From: JAFHCF01 sp048497495
GTDB taxonomy: Bacteria; Pseudomonadota; Alphaproteobacteria; Rhizobiales; Ancalomicrobiaceae
DNA: 20,795 nt
Reading direction: 5' to 3'
Assembly (NCBI GenBank): GCA_048497495.1
Contig: JAFHCF010000062.1
Location: 1 to 20,795, forward strand
The notes under the pieces are model-generated. The model had not been told where the DNA came from, did no database searches, and was given only the letters and a program-made list of their open reading frames with translations. A program made the translations under genes and the position numbers. Shown one piece after another: positions 1 to 7,638 of the stretch; within the stretch, counting starts at the first letter, position 1, and every line of letters begins with the position of its first letter.

Positions 1-1
1 G

Positions 2-985
2 GCCGCGACGCGGGTGCTCGACGCGGCCGCGGCGAAGTTCGGCTTCGCCCTCGCGACCGTCTCCTTCCCCTGGTCCTGCGCCTATTACGAGGAAACCGGC
101 GCGATGATGCCGGCGGACGGCATCGAGACGCTGCGCGGCTTCGACGCCATCCTGCTCGGTGCCGTCGGCTGGCCGGAGCAGGTGCCGGATTCGGTGTCGC
201 TCCACGGGTTGCTGCTGCCGATCCGCAAGGCCTTCGTGCAATACGCCAACGTCCGGCCACACCGGCTGCTGCCGGGCGTCACCGGGCCCCTGGTGAAGCA
301 CGACTTCGACATTCTCTGCATCCGCGAAAACACCGAAGGCGAATATTCCGGTGCCGGCGGCCGCGTCCATGTCGGCACGGCCGACGAGGTGGCGGTCGAA
401 ACGGCGATCTTCACCCGCAAAGGGGTCGAACGCATCCTGCGCTACGGCTTCGAGGAGGCGCGACGGCGCCGGGGCCGGCTCGCCTCGGTGACCAAGTCCA
501 ACGCGCAGAAGCACACCATGGTCTTCTGGGACGAGATCACCCGGCTGGTGGCGGCCGACTACCCGGACGTCGAGGTCACGAGCTACCACGTCGACGCCAT
601 GGTGGCGCGCATGGTGATGGCGCCGGAGAGCTTCGACGTGATCGTCGCCTCCAATCTCTTCGGCGACATCCTGACCGACCTCGGCGCCGCCATCCAGGGC
701 GGCCTCGGCTTCGCCGCTTCCGCCAATCTCGACCCGACGCGCGAGAATCCCTCGATGTTCGAGCCGGTCCACGGCTCGGCGCCCGACATCGCTCATCTCG
801 GGATCGCCAACCCGATCGCCACCTTCTGGTCGGCGGCGATGATGCTCGATCATCTGGGTGAGGCGGAGGCGGCGCGGGCGATCATGGCGGCGATCGCCGC
901 GACGACGGGGCAGGGGATCGGCGCGGTCCCCGGCAAGGACACGACCGAGGCGATCACCAGTGCGGTATTGAAGGCGATCGGGTGA
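2..985 (+). CDS. D-malate/tartrate dehydrogenase family protein (isocitrate/isopropylmalate dehydrogenase superfamily), 5' end missing
   Basis: This is an NAD-dependent beta-decarboxylating dehydrogenase fragment. The reading frame is open to the window edge and upstream codons (A-A-T-R before V-L-D) continue the family's N-terminal helix, so the GTG at 14 is internal and roughly the first 30 residues lie outside. Visible family features are the FPWSCAYYEETG segment, the substrate arginines in IRKAF and NVRPH, RENTEGEYSG with the catalytic Tyr, TKSNAQK with the catalytic Lys, the metal-binding Asp in VDAM, NLFGDILTDLG, and the NAD-site EPVHGSAPDIA. These match the TTUC/DmlA branch (tartrate or D-malate to pyruvate or oxaloacetate) better than LeuB. 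It acts in the cytosol and would supply C3/C4 acids. The same-strand gabD follows after 259 bases holding a repeat, so a shared transcript is uncertain. The exact substrate is not settled. Confidence 0.88.
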   Translation, partial: AATRVLDAAAAKFGFALATVSFPWSCAYYEETGAMMPADGIETLRGFDAILLGAVGWPEQVPDSVSLHGLLLPIRKAFVQYANVRPHRLLPGVTGPLVKHDFDILCIRENTEGEYSGAGGRVHVGTADEVAVETAIFTRKGVERILRYGFEEARRRRGRLASVTKSNAQKHTMVFWDEITRLVAADYPDVEVTSYHVDAMVARMVMAPESFDVIVASNLFGDILTDLGAAIQGGLGFAASANLDPTRENPSMFEPVHGSAPDIAHLGIANPIATFWSAAMMLDHLGEAEAARAIMAAIAATTGQGIGAVPGKDTTEAITSAVLKAIG

Positions 986-1043
986 AGGCAGGGGCGACCG
1001 GCGGGACTTCGGTCGTGGTTGCGACGGACCTCGCCCCACCGTT

Positions 1044-1164
1044 CCCTCCCCCCTGGAGGGGGAGGGACAGGGAGGGGGGTGAAGCGTCGCGCCCATCGGC
1101 CCCCTCCCGTGCGGCCGGCTCCGTGCCCCCCCCTCTCTGTCTCTCCCCCTCCAGGGGGGAGAGG
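1044..1164. repeat. Facing pair of G/C-run palindromic repeats
   Basis: A left copy (1044-1079) and a right copy (1126-1164) are nearly exact reverse complements of each other, separated by about 46 bases. Each copy also has its own inner hairpin around CCCCTGGAGGGG. They differ mainly by paired substitutions: the left reads GAGGGACAGGGAGG where the right, reverse-complemented, reads GAGAGACAGAGAGG. The left copy has four G-runs (1058-1062, 1064-1066, 1070-1072, 1074-1079) with loops of 1, 3 and 1 bases, which fits the G-quadruplex rule. The pair occupies most of the 259-base gap before gabD. Such G-rich palindromes are dispersed in many alphaproteobacteria. Closer to gabD, the octamer CGAAGACC is repeated in tandem (1213-1228). 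Confidence 0.75.
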
Positions 1165-1244
1165 ACCGGATGAGAGGATCCCTGAAACTCTCCCGCTGCC
1201 CGTGAGGCGACGCGAAGACCCGAAGACCGAAAGGTGAGTTCCCC

Positions 1245-2702
1245 ATGGAAGGCTTGAAGGACGCGGATCTCTTCCGCACGCGGTATCTGGTCGGCGGCGT
1301 CTGGCGCGACGCGGCCGACGGCGCGACGATCGAGGTGATCGACCCGGCGAGCGGCGGGGCGCTCGGCACGGTTCCCGACGTCTCGGGCGCCGAGACGCAC
1401 GCGGCGATCGCCGCCGCTTCCGCCGCATGGGGCCCGTGGAAGACGAAGACCCACGCCGAGCGCGCCACGCTGATCGAGCGCTGGCACGCCCTGATGATCG
1501 AGCACCTCGAGGATCTGGCGCTGATCCTCACCCGCGAGCAGGGCAAGCCGCTGGCGGAGGCGCGCGGCGAGATCCGCTACGGCGCCTCCTTCGTCAAATG
1601 GTTCGCGGAAGAAGCGCGGCGCATCGGCGGCGGCACCATCCCGTCGCCGACGGCCGATCGCCGCATCGTCGTCACCAAGGAGCCGGTCGGGGTCTGCGGC
1701 ATCATCACGCCGTGGAACTTCCCCAACGCCATGATCACCCGCAAGGTCGCCCCGGCGCTGGCGGCCGGCTGCACCGTGGTGATCAAGCCCTCCGACTTCA
1801 CGCCCTATTCGGCGCTGGCGCTCGCGGTACTGGCCGAGCGCGCCGGCATTCCGGCGGGCGTGGTCAACGTCGTCACCGGCCGTCCCGAGGCGATCGGCGA
1901 AGCGCTTCTCGCCGACCCGGCGGTGCGCAAGATCTCCTTCACCGGCTCGACCCGGGTCGGCGCGCTGCTGATGCGCGGGGCGGCTGACACCATCAAGCGG
2001 CTCAGCCTCGAGCTCGGCGGCAACGCGCCCTTCATCGTCTTCGACGACGCCGATGTCGATCTGGCGGTCGAGGGCGCCATCGCCTCGAAGTTCCGCAACG
2101 GCGGCCAGACCTGCGTCTGCGCCAATCGCATCCTGGTGCAGGCCGGCGTCTTCGACGCCTTCGCCGCGAAGCTCGCGGCTCGCGTCGCGGCGATGAAGGT
2201 CGGCCCCGGCACCGAGGCCGGCGTCGACATCGGGCCGATGATCAACGTCGCGGCGGTCGCCAAGATCGAGCGCCACGTGACCGACGCGCTCGCCAAGGGA
2301 GCGAAGGTGGTCTCCACCGCGCCGCTCCTGCCCAACGGGCCGCGATATGTCGCCCCCATCGTGCTCTCCGGCTGCACCACCGGGATGCAACTCGCCGGCG
2401 AGGAGACCTTCGGCCCGGTGGCGCCGCTCTTCCGCTTCGACACGGAAGAGGAGGCGCTGGCCATCGCCAACGGCACCCCCTTCGGCCTCGCCGCCTATTT
2501 CTACACCCGCGATCTCGCCCGCGCCTGGCGGGTCGGCGAGGCGCTGGAAGTCGGCATGGTCGGGCTCAACACCGGGGCGATCTCGACCGAGGTCGCCCCC
2601 TTCGGCGGCGTCAAACAGTCCGGCCTCGGCCGCGAGGGCGCCGAGATGGGCATCGAGGAATACCTCGAGGTCAAGACGATGCACTTCGGCGGGTTGGGGT
2701 GA
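1245..2702 (+). CDS. gabD: NAD(P)-dependent succinate-semialdehyde dehydrogenase
   Basis: The enzyme oxidises succinate semialdehyde to succinate, the last step of GABA and putrescine breakdown into the TCA cycle, in the cytosol. The 485-residue length is normal for GabD. The aldehyde dehydrogenase fold is complete: PWNFP with Asn158, VIKPSDFTP with cofactor Lys181, the nucleotide loop FTGSTRVG near 232-239, general base Glu256 in LELGGNAPF, and nucleophile Cys290 in GGQTCVCANR, followed by EETFGPV and the C-terminal GGVKQSGLGREG oligomerisation strand. The CxC pair (Cys290/Cys292) is typical of the SSADH branch. The ATG at 1245 is chosen because AGGTGAG (1232-1238) sits six bases upstream and the family N-terminus begins here. 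It converges with the FAD oxidase at 2932-4209. A related semialdehyde dehydrogenase, such as glutarate semialdehyde-specific, cannot be excluded. Confidence 0.93.
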   Translation: MEGLKDADLFRTRYLVGGVWRDAADGATIEVIDPASGGALGTVPDVSGAETHAAIAAASAAWGPWKTKTHAERATLIERWHALMIEHLEDLALILTREQGKPLAEARGEIRYGASFVKWFAEEARRIGGGTIPSPTADRRIVVTKEPVGVCGIITPWNFPNAMITRKVAPALAAGCTVVIKPSDFTPYSALALAVLAERAGIPAGVVNVVTGRPEAIGEALLADPAVRKISFTGSTRVGALLMRGAADTIKRLSLELGGNAPFIVFDDADVDLAVEGAIASKFRNGGQTCVCANRILVQAGVFDAFAAKLAARVAAMKVGPGTEAGVDIGPMINVAAVAKIERHVTDALAKGAKVVSTAPLLPNGPRYVAPIVLSGCTTGMQLAGEETFGPVAPLFRFDTEEEALAIANGTPFGLAAYFYTRDLARAWRVGEALEVGMVGLNTGAISTEVAPFGGVKQSGLGREGAEMGIEEYLEVKTMHFGGLG

Positions 2703-2906
2703 GGGCAGGGGGTGACGCCCGTCTCGACGAGAGGGCCGGCGATGGTCCGTTCGTCACGAGCCGGGCGCGACCTGCCACGCTCGGGGTTCCGCTCTGTCCT
2801 CTCCACCCGGCAATGACGAGGGGGGGGAGGAACGGGAGCAACCACGAGCGCCGTTTGGGACGAGGGGGGATGGTTTTCGAACATCGCGGGCGCCCCTCCT
2901 CGAGGC

Positions 2907-2921
2907 GCGCCGCTTCGGCGC
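2907..2921. terminator. Tight GC hairpin between convergent genes
   Basis: GCGCCG (2907-2912) and CGGCGC (2916-2921) form a perfect six-pair stem with a CTT loop, just past the stop codon of the minus-strand oxidase and 204 bases after gabD ends. There is no T-run on either side, so a role in transcript ends is only possible. The rest of 2703-2931 shows no credible gene. Confidence 0.3.
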
Positions 2922-2931
2922 CCTCGCGCGC

Positions 2932-4209
2932 TCACGACGTCGCGTCGAGCGCCTTGAACCACAGGCCGACCAGCGGCAGGAACCAGGGTTTGCCCGAATA
3001 GCCCGGGATCGCCGGCCAGGAGAGGCCGTCGAGCGGGTTCGCGGTGTCGCGGCCGAGGATCTGGTCGGCGACGATGGTGCCGAGCAGGTTCGACATCTGC
3101 GCGCCGTGGCCGGAATAGCCCATGGCGTACCACATGCCGTCGGCGAAGCCGGCGCGCGGGTAACGGTCCTGGGTCATGCCGACGAGGCCGCCCCAGCAAT
3201 AGTCGAGATCGATCTCGCCGAGATGGGGGAAGACCTTGCCGAGCGAGGCGCGCAGGATGCGACCGCTCTCGGCCTCCGATCGCGGATCGGCCGACGCCGA
3301 GAACCGCGCCCGCCCGCCGAAGATCAGCCGATCGTCGGGGGAGAGGCGGAAGTAGTTGCCGATGTTGAGCGAGGTCACGCAGGTGCGATTGCCGGGCATG
3401 GTGGCGGCGATCTCCGCCCGGCTCAGCGGCCGGGTGGCGACGATGAAGCTGCCGACCGGGATGATGCGGCGGCGATAGTGGTCGAAGGGCGTCGTCGTAT
3501 AGGCGCCGGTCGCCACCAGCACGGTCTTCGCCATGACCGACCCGCGCGGCGTCGCCAGTTCGAACCCGCCGGCGACGGTCTTGCGGCCGGTGACCGGGGC
3601 GTTCTCGAAGATCGTCGCGCCGCGGCGCACGGCGGCGCTCGCCAGGCCGTGGACGTAACGGCCCATGTGCATCATGGCGCTCTTGCGATAGAGCATCGCA
3701 CCGTGGAAGGCGGTCGAGCCGACCTCGCCCTCGAGATCCTTCGCCTCGAGGAATTCGGTGTCGGGGTCGACCTTGGCGTGGATCAGCTCGAAGTTCTTGC
3801 GCAGGCCCTCGACGTGGCTCGGCTTGGAGGCGAGCTTGAGCTTGCCGGAGCGGCGGAAGTCGCAGGAAATCCCTTCCTCGGCGATCACTTTCTCGATCTC
3901 GTCGATCGAGGCGTCGAAGGCCTGGTAGAGCGCCTTGGCGCGCTCGGCGCCGAGATGGCGCTCGGCGTCGGCATAGCCGTGGGCGATGCCGTTGTTGAGG
4001 TGGCCGCCGTTGCGCCCCGACCCGCCGGCGCCGACGCGGGTTCCCTCGAGCAGCACCACCTTCGCCCCACCCATCGCCAGACGGCGGGCGGCGGACAATC
4101 CGGTGAAGCCGCCGCCGATCACGGCGACGTCGAAGCTGCCCTCGACCGGGCCGGGCGCGGCGCCGTCGAAGATCGGCGCGGTCGATTGCCAATAGGATTC
4201 GTAACGCAT
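2932..4209 (-). CDS. FAD-dependent oxidoreductase of the DAO family, gamma-glutamylputrescine oxidase (PuuB/OrdL)-like
   Basis: This is a 425-residue flavoprotein amine or amino-acid oxidase that would turn a primary or secondary amine into an imine or aldehyde. It begins with the SYWQST segment typical of PuuB/OrdL proteins. The dinucleotide-binding GGGFTG lies at 32-37 with Glu55 ending the second strand, followed by SGRNGG (64-69), the usual FAD-contact loop. The C-terminal half has GGRARFS and the GYSGHGAQMSNLLG segment that closes the FAD site. There is no signal peptide, so it is cytosolic. It is the second gene of a minus-strand pair, 87 bases after the HAD gene, with a stem-loop between them. 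Beside gabD, an amine-to-aldehyde-to-acid route is plausible, but no glutamylputrescine synthetase is present in the window, so putrescine is not proven as substrate. Confidence 0.85.
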   Translation of the reverse strand: MRYESYWQSTAPIFDGAAPGPVEGSFDVAVIGGGFTGLSAARRLAMGGAKVVLLEGTRVGAGGSGRNGGHLNNGIAHGYADAERHLGAERAKALYQAFDASIDEIEKVIAEEGISCDFRRSGKLKLASKPSHVEGLRKNFELIHAKVDPDTEFLEAKDLEGEVGSTAFHGAMLYRKSAMMHMGRYVHGLASAAVRRGATIFENAPVTGRKTVAGGFELATPRGSVMAKTVLVATGAYTTTPFDHYRRRIIPVGSFIVATRPLSRAEIAATMPGNRTCVTSLNIGNYFRLSPDDRLIFGGRARFSASADPRSEAESGRILRASLGKVFPHLGEIDLDYCWGGLVGMTQDRYPRAGFADGMWYAMGYSGHGAQMSNLLGTIVADQILGRDTANPLDGLSWPAIPGYSGKPWFLPLVGLWFKALDATS

Positions 4210-4261
4210 GGTGTCCCCCGTCGATTGGCCCCTGACCGCCGTCGGGGCGGCGATGGGGCAC

Positions 4262-4291
4262 GGGTCCGACCGGTCATCCCCGGCCGGACCC
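4262..4291. other. Intercistronic stem-loop between the HAD and FAD oxidase genes
   Basis: GGGTCCG-a-CCGG (4262-4273) pairs with CCGG-c-CGGACCC (4280-4291) around a TCATCC loop, eleven pairs with one mismatch. It lies just past the HAD stop codon (4297) and before the downstream oxidase gene. No T-run follows, so it more likely shields the HAD transcript end or lowers read-through than terminates outright. Confidence 0.5.
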
Positions 4292-4296
4292 GGAGG

Positions 4297-4965
4297 TCAC
4301 AGACCGACGATGCTCGGCAGATGCGAGATGTCGGGGATCTCGCGGTACCCATAATAGGGATTGGCCGGCTCGTGGCCGCGGTTGACCCAACACTTCATCC
4401 TGATGCCGAGGTCGTGCGCGGTCATCAGGTCGTAGCGGAACGACGAGGAGCAGTGCAGCACGTCTTCCGGCCCGCAGCCGAGCATGTCGAACATGTATTC
4501 GAAGCCACGCATCCGCGGCTTGTAGGACTGCGCCTGTTCGGCGGTGAAGACCGCGTGGAACGGCGCGCCGAGCTTGGCGACGTTCGACATGATCTGGTCG
4601 TTCATGGCGTTGGAGAGGATCACCAGCGGGATCTTCTCGGCCACCTTGGCGAGGCCGGCGGGCACGTCGACGTGCGGTCCCCAGGACGGGATCCTGTCGT
4701 AGATCTCGACCGCATGCTCCGGTCGGAAGGTCACGCCGTTCCTGCGGCAGGTGCGCTCCAGCGCATTGTGGACGACGTCCTGATAGGGCTTCCAATCGCC
4801 GAGGATCTCGTCGAGCCGGTAGGCGGAGAAGTTCTTGATGAACTCCAGCATCCGCGGCTCGTCGAGCTCGTGGCCGTAGTGATCCCGGGCGGCTTCGGCC
4901 ATCTGAAAGTTGATGAGCGTGCCGTGGCAGTCGAAGGTGACGTATTTCGGGCGGAAGGTGGTCAT
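4297..4965 (-). CDS. HAD superfamily hydrolase, haloacid dehalogenase type II-like (paralogue 1)
   Basis: A 222-residue cytosolic HAD hydrolase of the (S)-2-haloacid dehalogenase-like subfamily. Nucleophile Asp12 sits in FDCHGTL (11-17), motif II is Ser118-Asn119 in LSNAM, and motif III is Lys149 in YKPRMRG. Motif IV is SSSFRYD (173-179). Phosphatases have Asp two residues after the nucleophile; here it is His14. Authentic L-2-haloacid dehalogenases read S-S-N-x-x-D in motif IV; here Phe takes the Asn position. The dehalogenase label is therefore structural only. The ATG at 4965 is chosen because the frame upstream is Arg/Ser-rich and unlike protein, while homology begins at the KYVTFD strand. 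It is the first gene of a minus-strand pair with the FAD oxidase. A second, divergent paralogue begins at 7833. Confidence 0.8.
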   Translation of the reverse strand: MTTFRPKYVTFDCHGTLINFQMAEAARDHYGHELDEPRMLEFIKNFSAYRLDEILGDWKPYQDVVHNALERTCRRNGVTFRPEHAVEIYDRIPSWGPHVDVPAGLAKVAEKIPLVILSNAMNDQIMSNVAKLGAPFHAVFTAEQAQSYKPRMRGFEYMFDMLGCGPEDVLHCSSSFRYDLMTAHDLGIRMKCWVNRGHEPANPYYGYREIPDISHLPSIVGL

Positions 4966-5298
4966 GGGGGTTCGATCCTCGCGCGTGCAGTCGTCTCGTC
5001 CGACGACCAGTGATCCGATCTTAAGTGGGCCGCGACGCGGTACGTGCCGCGTTCGGCGTCCTCGAGAAGCATGATCTTCCATATCGGCCTCGTCGGATGG
5101 CAGGTCGTTCCGAGCGGAAGCGGCACGACACGCCGATCTTCGCGGTCGACTTGCCCATCGACGCGTCGGTCGCGGCATAAACTGCGGCGCCCGTCCTCCC
5201 TCACGGTGGAAGATGGGGTCGGCCTGCGAACCTCGGGACGATGTTCTCTCCCGTCCGGTCTATCGATTGACCAGACCAAGATCGGGAGAGGAAACACG
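4966..5298. other. Divergent intergenic region (333 bases), HAD paralogue 1 / GNAT
   Basis: No gene is supported here; the open frames are Arg/Ser-rich shadows. It must carry promoters for both flanking genes. I could not find a good -35/-10 pair: TAAACT (5178-5183) resembles a -10 box but has no partner at the right distance, and TTGACC (5267-5272) is too near the GNAT start. An inverted repeat GGTCT (5257-5261) / AGACC (5273-5277) with an 11-base centre lies just before the GNAT ribosome-binding site and could be an operator or a leader hairpin. Confidence 0.5.
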
Positions 5299-6132
5299 AT
5301 GCTGGAGGACGGATTCGTCTTCACCGACTTCACCGCCGACCATCTCGACGGGGCTCTCGCCCTGTCGCGCGCGGCGGTCTGGCCGCATCGCCGCGAGGAC
5401 TGGGCCATGATGCTCGGCCTCGGCTGCGGCTTCGTCGTTCTCGACGGCGCCCGGGTCGTCGCCACCGCACTCCTCACCAGCCACGGCGAGGCGCGCACCG
5501 TCAACATGGTGATCGTCGACGAAGCGCTGCGCGGCAAGGGGATCGGTCGCCGGCTGATGGACCGGGCGCTCGCCGCGGCGGGCGGGCGCGACTGCCGTCT
5601 CGTCGCCACCGCCGAGGGCCTGCCGCTCTATGAGAAGCTCGGCTTCGTCGAGATCGGCCGCATCCATCAGCACGGCGGACCGGCGGCACCCATCGCCGCT
5701 CCCACCGGCGTCGAGACGGCGACAGCCGCCGATCTGCCCGCCTTCGTCGCCCTAGACCGCGAGGCGACCGGCATGGACCGCGCCGCGATGTTCGCCGAGA
5801 TCGCCGCCGTCGGCGAATTCGCCGTGTTGCGCGACGGCGGACGGGTCCGCGGCTTTTCGGTGATCCGCCCCTTCGGGCGCGGCGAGGTGATCGGTCCGGT
5901 GGTGGCCGCGACGCGGGCCGACGCCGAGGCGCTCGTCGCCCATTTCGTCGCGAAACGCACCGGCGCCTATGTCCGCGTCGACACCACCGAAGCCTCCGGT
6001 CTCTCCCCCTGGCTCGCCGAAATCGGCTTGCCGAAGGTCGGCGGCGGCGTCGCCATGCGGCGCGGCGGCGCGCTGCCCTCGGTCGCCAAGTCGGTCACCA
6101 CCCATGCCCTCGCCAGCCAAGCCCTCGGATGA
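5299..6132 (+). CDS. GNAT family N-acetyltransferase with a second C-terminal GNAT-like domain
   Basis: A 277-residue protein predicted to move an acetyl group from acetyl-CoA to an amine or amino acid in the cytosol. The N-terminal half is a full GNAT domain with acetyl-CoA loop RGKGIG at 78-83 (R-x-x-G-x-G) and the LYEKLGF segment near 113-119. The C-terminal half (about 140-265) looks like the degenerate GNAT-like domain of YitH-type proteins and lacks a clear acetyl-CoA loop. The ATG at 5299 is chosen because GGGAGAGG lies just upstream; the longer open frame before it is not protein-like. It ends 13 bases before the aminotransferase, so the two are almost certainly co-transcribed and the acetyl acceptor may be an intermediate of the same pathway. 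The acceptor is unknown. Confidence 0.8.
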   Translation: MLEDGFVFTDFTADHLDGALALSRAAVWPHRREDWAMMLGLGCGFVVLDGARVVATALLTSHGEARTVNMVIVDEALRGKGIGRRLMDRALAAAGGRDCRLVATAEGLPLYEKLGFVEIGRIHQHGGPAAPIAAPTGVETATAADLPAFVALDREATGMDRAAMFAEIAAVGEFAVLRDGGRVRGFSVIRPFGRGEVIGPVVAATRADAEALVAHFVAKRTGAYVRVDTTEASGLSPWLAEIGLPKVGGGVAMRRGGALPSVAKSVTTHALASQALG

Positions 6133-6145
6133 TCGGGAGACACCC

Positions 6146-7519
6146 ATGCTGAGCAATTCCCTCGTCGAACTCGATCGGGCCCATCTGATCCACCCGGTCG
6201 CCTCCTATCGTGGCCATGAAGCCGCCGGCGTCCGCATCATCAAGTCGGGCAAGGGCGCCCGCATCACCGACGCCTCCGGTCACGAACTGGTCGACGGCTT
6301 CTCGGGCCTGTGGTGTGTCAACGTCGGCTATGGCCAGGACTCGATCGTCGAGGCGGCGGCCCGCCAGATGCGCGAACTGCCCTACGCCACCGGTTATTTC
6401 GGCCTCGGCTCGGAGCCGGCGATCCGGCTCGCCGCCGAACTCGCCGAACGGGCCCCGGGCGATCTCGATCACGTCTATTTCACCCTCGGCGGCTCGGACG
6501 CGGTCGACAGCACCATCCGCTTCGTGCGCTACTACCAGATCGCCCGTGGGCTACCCGAGAAGGACCAGTTCATCTCGGTCGAGCAGGGCTATCACGGCTC
6601 GTCGACCGTCGGCGCCGGTCTGACCGCGCTGCCCGCCTTCCACGCCGGCTTCGGCGTGCCGCTCGATTGGCAGCACAAGATTCCGTCGCACTATGCCTAT
6701 CGCAATCCGGTCGGCTCCGACCCGGCGGCGATCATCGCCGCCTCGGTCGCGGAGTTGCGGGCCAAGGTCGCCGAACTCGGCGCCGAACGAGTCGCAGCCT
6801 TCTACGTCGAGCCGATCCAGGGATCGGGCGGCGTGTTGGTTCCGCCGAAGGGCTGGATGAAGGCGATGCGCGACGTCTGCGCCGAACTCGATGTCCTCTT
6901 CATCGCCGACGAGGTCATCACCGGCTTCGGCCGCACCGGCCCGCTCTTCGCCTGTTCCGAGGACGAGGTGGTGCCCGACATGATGACGGTGGCCAAGGGC
7001 CTCACCGCCGGTTACGTGCCGATGGGCGCGGTGCTGATGTCGCAGAAGGTCTACGACGGCATCGCCGACGCCGCCGGCAAGAGCGCCGTCGGCCACGGCT
7101 ACACCTACTCGGCCCATCCGGTCTCCGCCGCCGTCGGCCTCGAGGTGCTGCGCCTCTACGAAGCCGGCCTGCTGGACAACGGCGTGGCGATGGGCGAGCG
7201 GCTGATGGCCGGGCTCCACGGCCTCGCCGACCATCCGTTGGTCGGCGACGTGCGCGGCCGCGGCATGCTGGCGGCGATCGAACTCGTCACCGACAAGGCG
7301 AGGAAGACGCCGCTGCCGGCGGCCGCCGATCCGTCGCGCCGCATCTTCGACCGCGCCTGGGCCGTCGGTCTCGTCATCCGCGCCTTCGGCAACGGCGTGC
7401 TGGGCTATGCGCCGGCGTTGTGCTGCACTGCGGCAGACATCGACGCGATCATCGAACGGACCCGCCTGGTTCTCGATCAAACCCTTGAAGATCCGGACGT
7501 TCGCGCCGCTCTGCGGTGA
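6146..7519 (+). CDS. Class III PLP-dependent aminotransferase (omega-amine / omega-amino acid:pyruvate type)
   Basis: A 457-residue fold-type I PLP enzyme that moves a terminal amino group from an amine or omega-amino acid to a keto acid. Visible are the WCVNVGYG entry (56-63), the phosphate-binding GGSD loop (115-118), the aromatic YHG stacking motif (149-151), EPIQGSGG, cofactor Asp255 in FIADEVITGFGRTG, and Schiff-base Lys284 in TVAKGLTAGY. The sequence resembles putrescine- and beta-alanine-type aminotransferases (SpuC/GabT2 branch), though its phosphate loop reads GGSDAVDS instead of the commoner GSEAND. The ATG at 6146 has GGGAGA five bases upstream, and the stop of the GNAT gene is 13 bases before it. 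The product aldehyde or semialdehyde could be passed to GabD. A stem-loop with a short T-run follows at 7535. Confidence 0.9.
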   Translation: MLSNSLVELDRAHLIHPVASYRGHEAAGVRIIKSGKGARITDASGHELVDGFSGLWCVNVGYGQDSIVEAAARQMRELPYATGYFGLGSEPAIRLAAELAERAPGDLDHVYFTLGGSDAVDSTIRFVRYYQIARGLPEKDQFISVEQGYHGSSTVGAGLTALPAFHAGFGVPLDWQHKIPSHYAYRNPVGSDPAAIIAASVAELRAKVAELGAERVAAFYVEPIQGSGGVLVPPKGWMKAMRDVCAELDVLFIADEVITGFGRTGPLFACSEDEVVPDMMTVAKGLTAGYVPMGAVLMSQKVYDGIADAAGKSAVGHGYTYSAHPVSAAVGLEVLRLYEAGLLDNGVAMGERLMAGLHGLADHPLVGDVRGRGMLAAIELVTDKARKTPLPAAADPSRRIFDRAWAVGLVIRAFGNGVLGYAPALCCTAADIDAIIERTRLVLDQTLEDPDVRAALR

Positions 7520-7534
7520 CCTCGGACCCCCTCG

Positions 7535-7568
7535 ACGGCCGAAATCGAGACCCGGTTTCGGTCGTTTT
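7535..7568 (+). terminator. Probable rho-independent terminator after the aminotransferase
   Basis: ACGGCCGAAA (7535-7544) pairs with TTTCGGTCGT (7556-7565) over ten positions with one G-T wobble and an 11-base loop. The stem runs directly into a short T-run (7565-7568). It starts 16 bases past the aminotransferase stop and would separate the GNAT-aminotransferase unit from the ABC operon. Confidence 0.6.
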
Positions 7569-7588
7569 CGTCCAATCTCTGTGCATGC

Positions 7589-7638
7589 GCACAAAATTCG
7601 CAAAATGCGGTCGGCCTCGGATTTTCGCAATTTTGTGC
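7589..7638. promoter_or_regulatory. AT-rich inverted repeat, candidate regulator-binding site
   Basis: GCACAAAATT (7589-7598) and AATTTTGTGC (7629-7638) are perfect ten-base inverted arms with a 30-base centre, so arm centres are 40 bases apart, about four helical turns. The centre contains weaker inner inverted copies (GCAAAAT / ATTTTCGC). It sits upstream of the HAD/ABC operon. The arm AATTTTGTG resembles AATTCTGCG in the lrp-type gene promoter at 14440-14448. Confidence 0.5.

Noticed and set aside
954..2684. Minus-strand open frame (576 codons) opposite gabD
   Set aside because: Shadow of a textbook aldehyde dehydrogenase with intact catalytic residues.
4297..4965. Authentic (S)-2-haloacid dehalogenase function for the HAD proteins
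   Set aside because: Motif IV residues of characterised dehalogenases are not conserved; only the subfamily label is retained.
3106..5013. Long plus-strand open frame (635 codons) over the FAD oxidase and first HAD gene
   Set aside because: Antisense shadow; it spans two genes and their intergenic hairpin and has no family features.
5267..5295. TTGACC as a -35 box for the GNAT gene
   Set aside because: A -10 box at normal spacing would fall on the ribosome-binding site and start codon, and nothing there resembles TATAAT.
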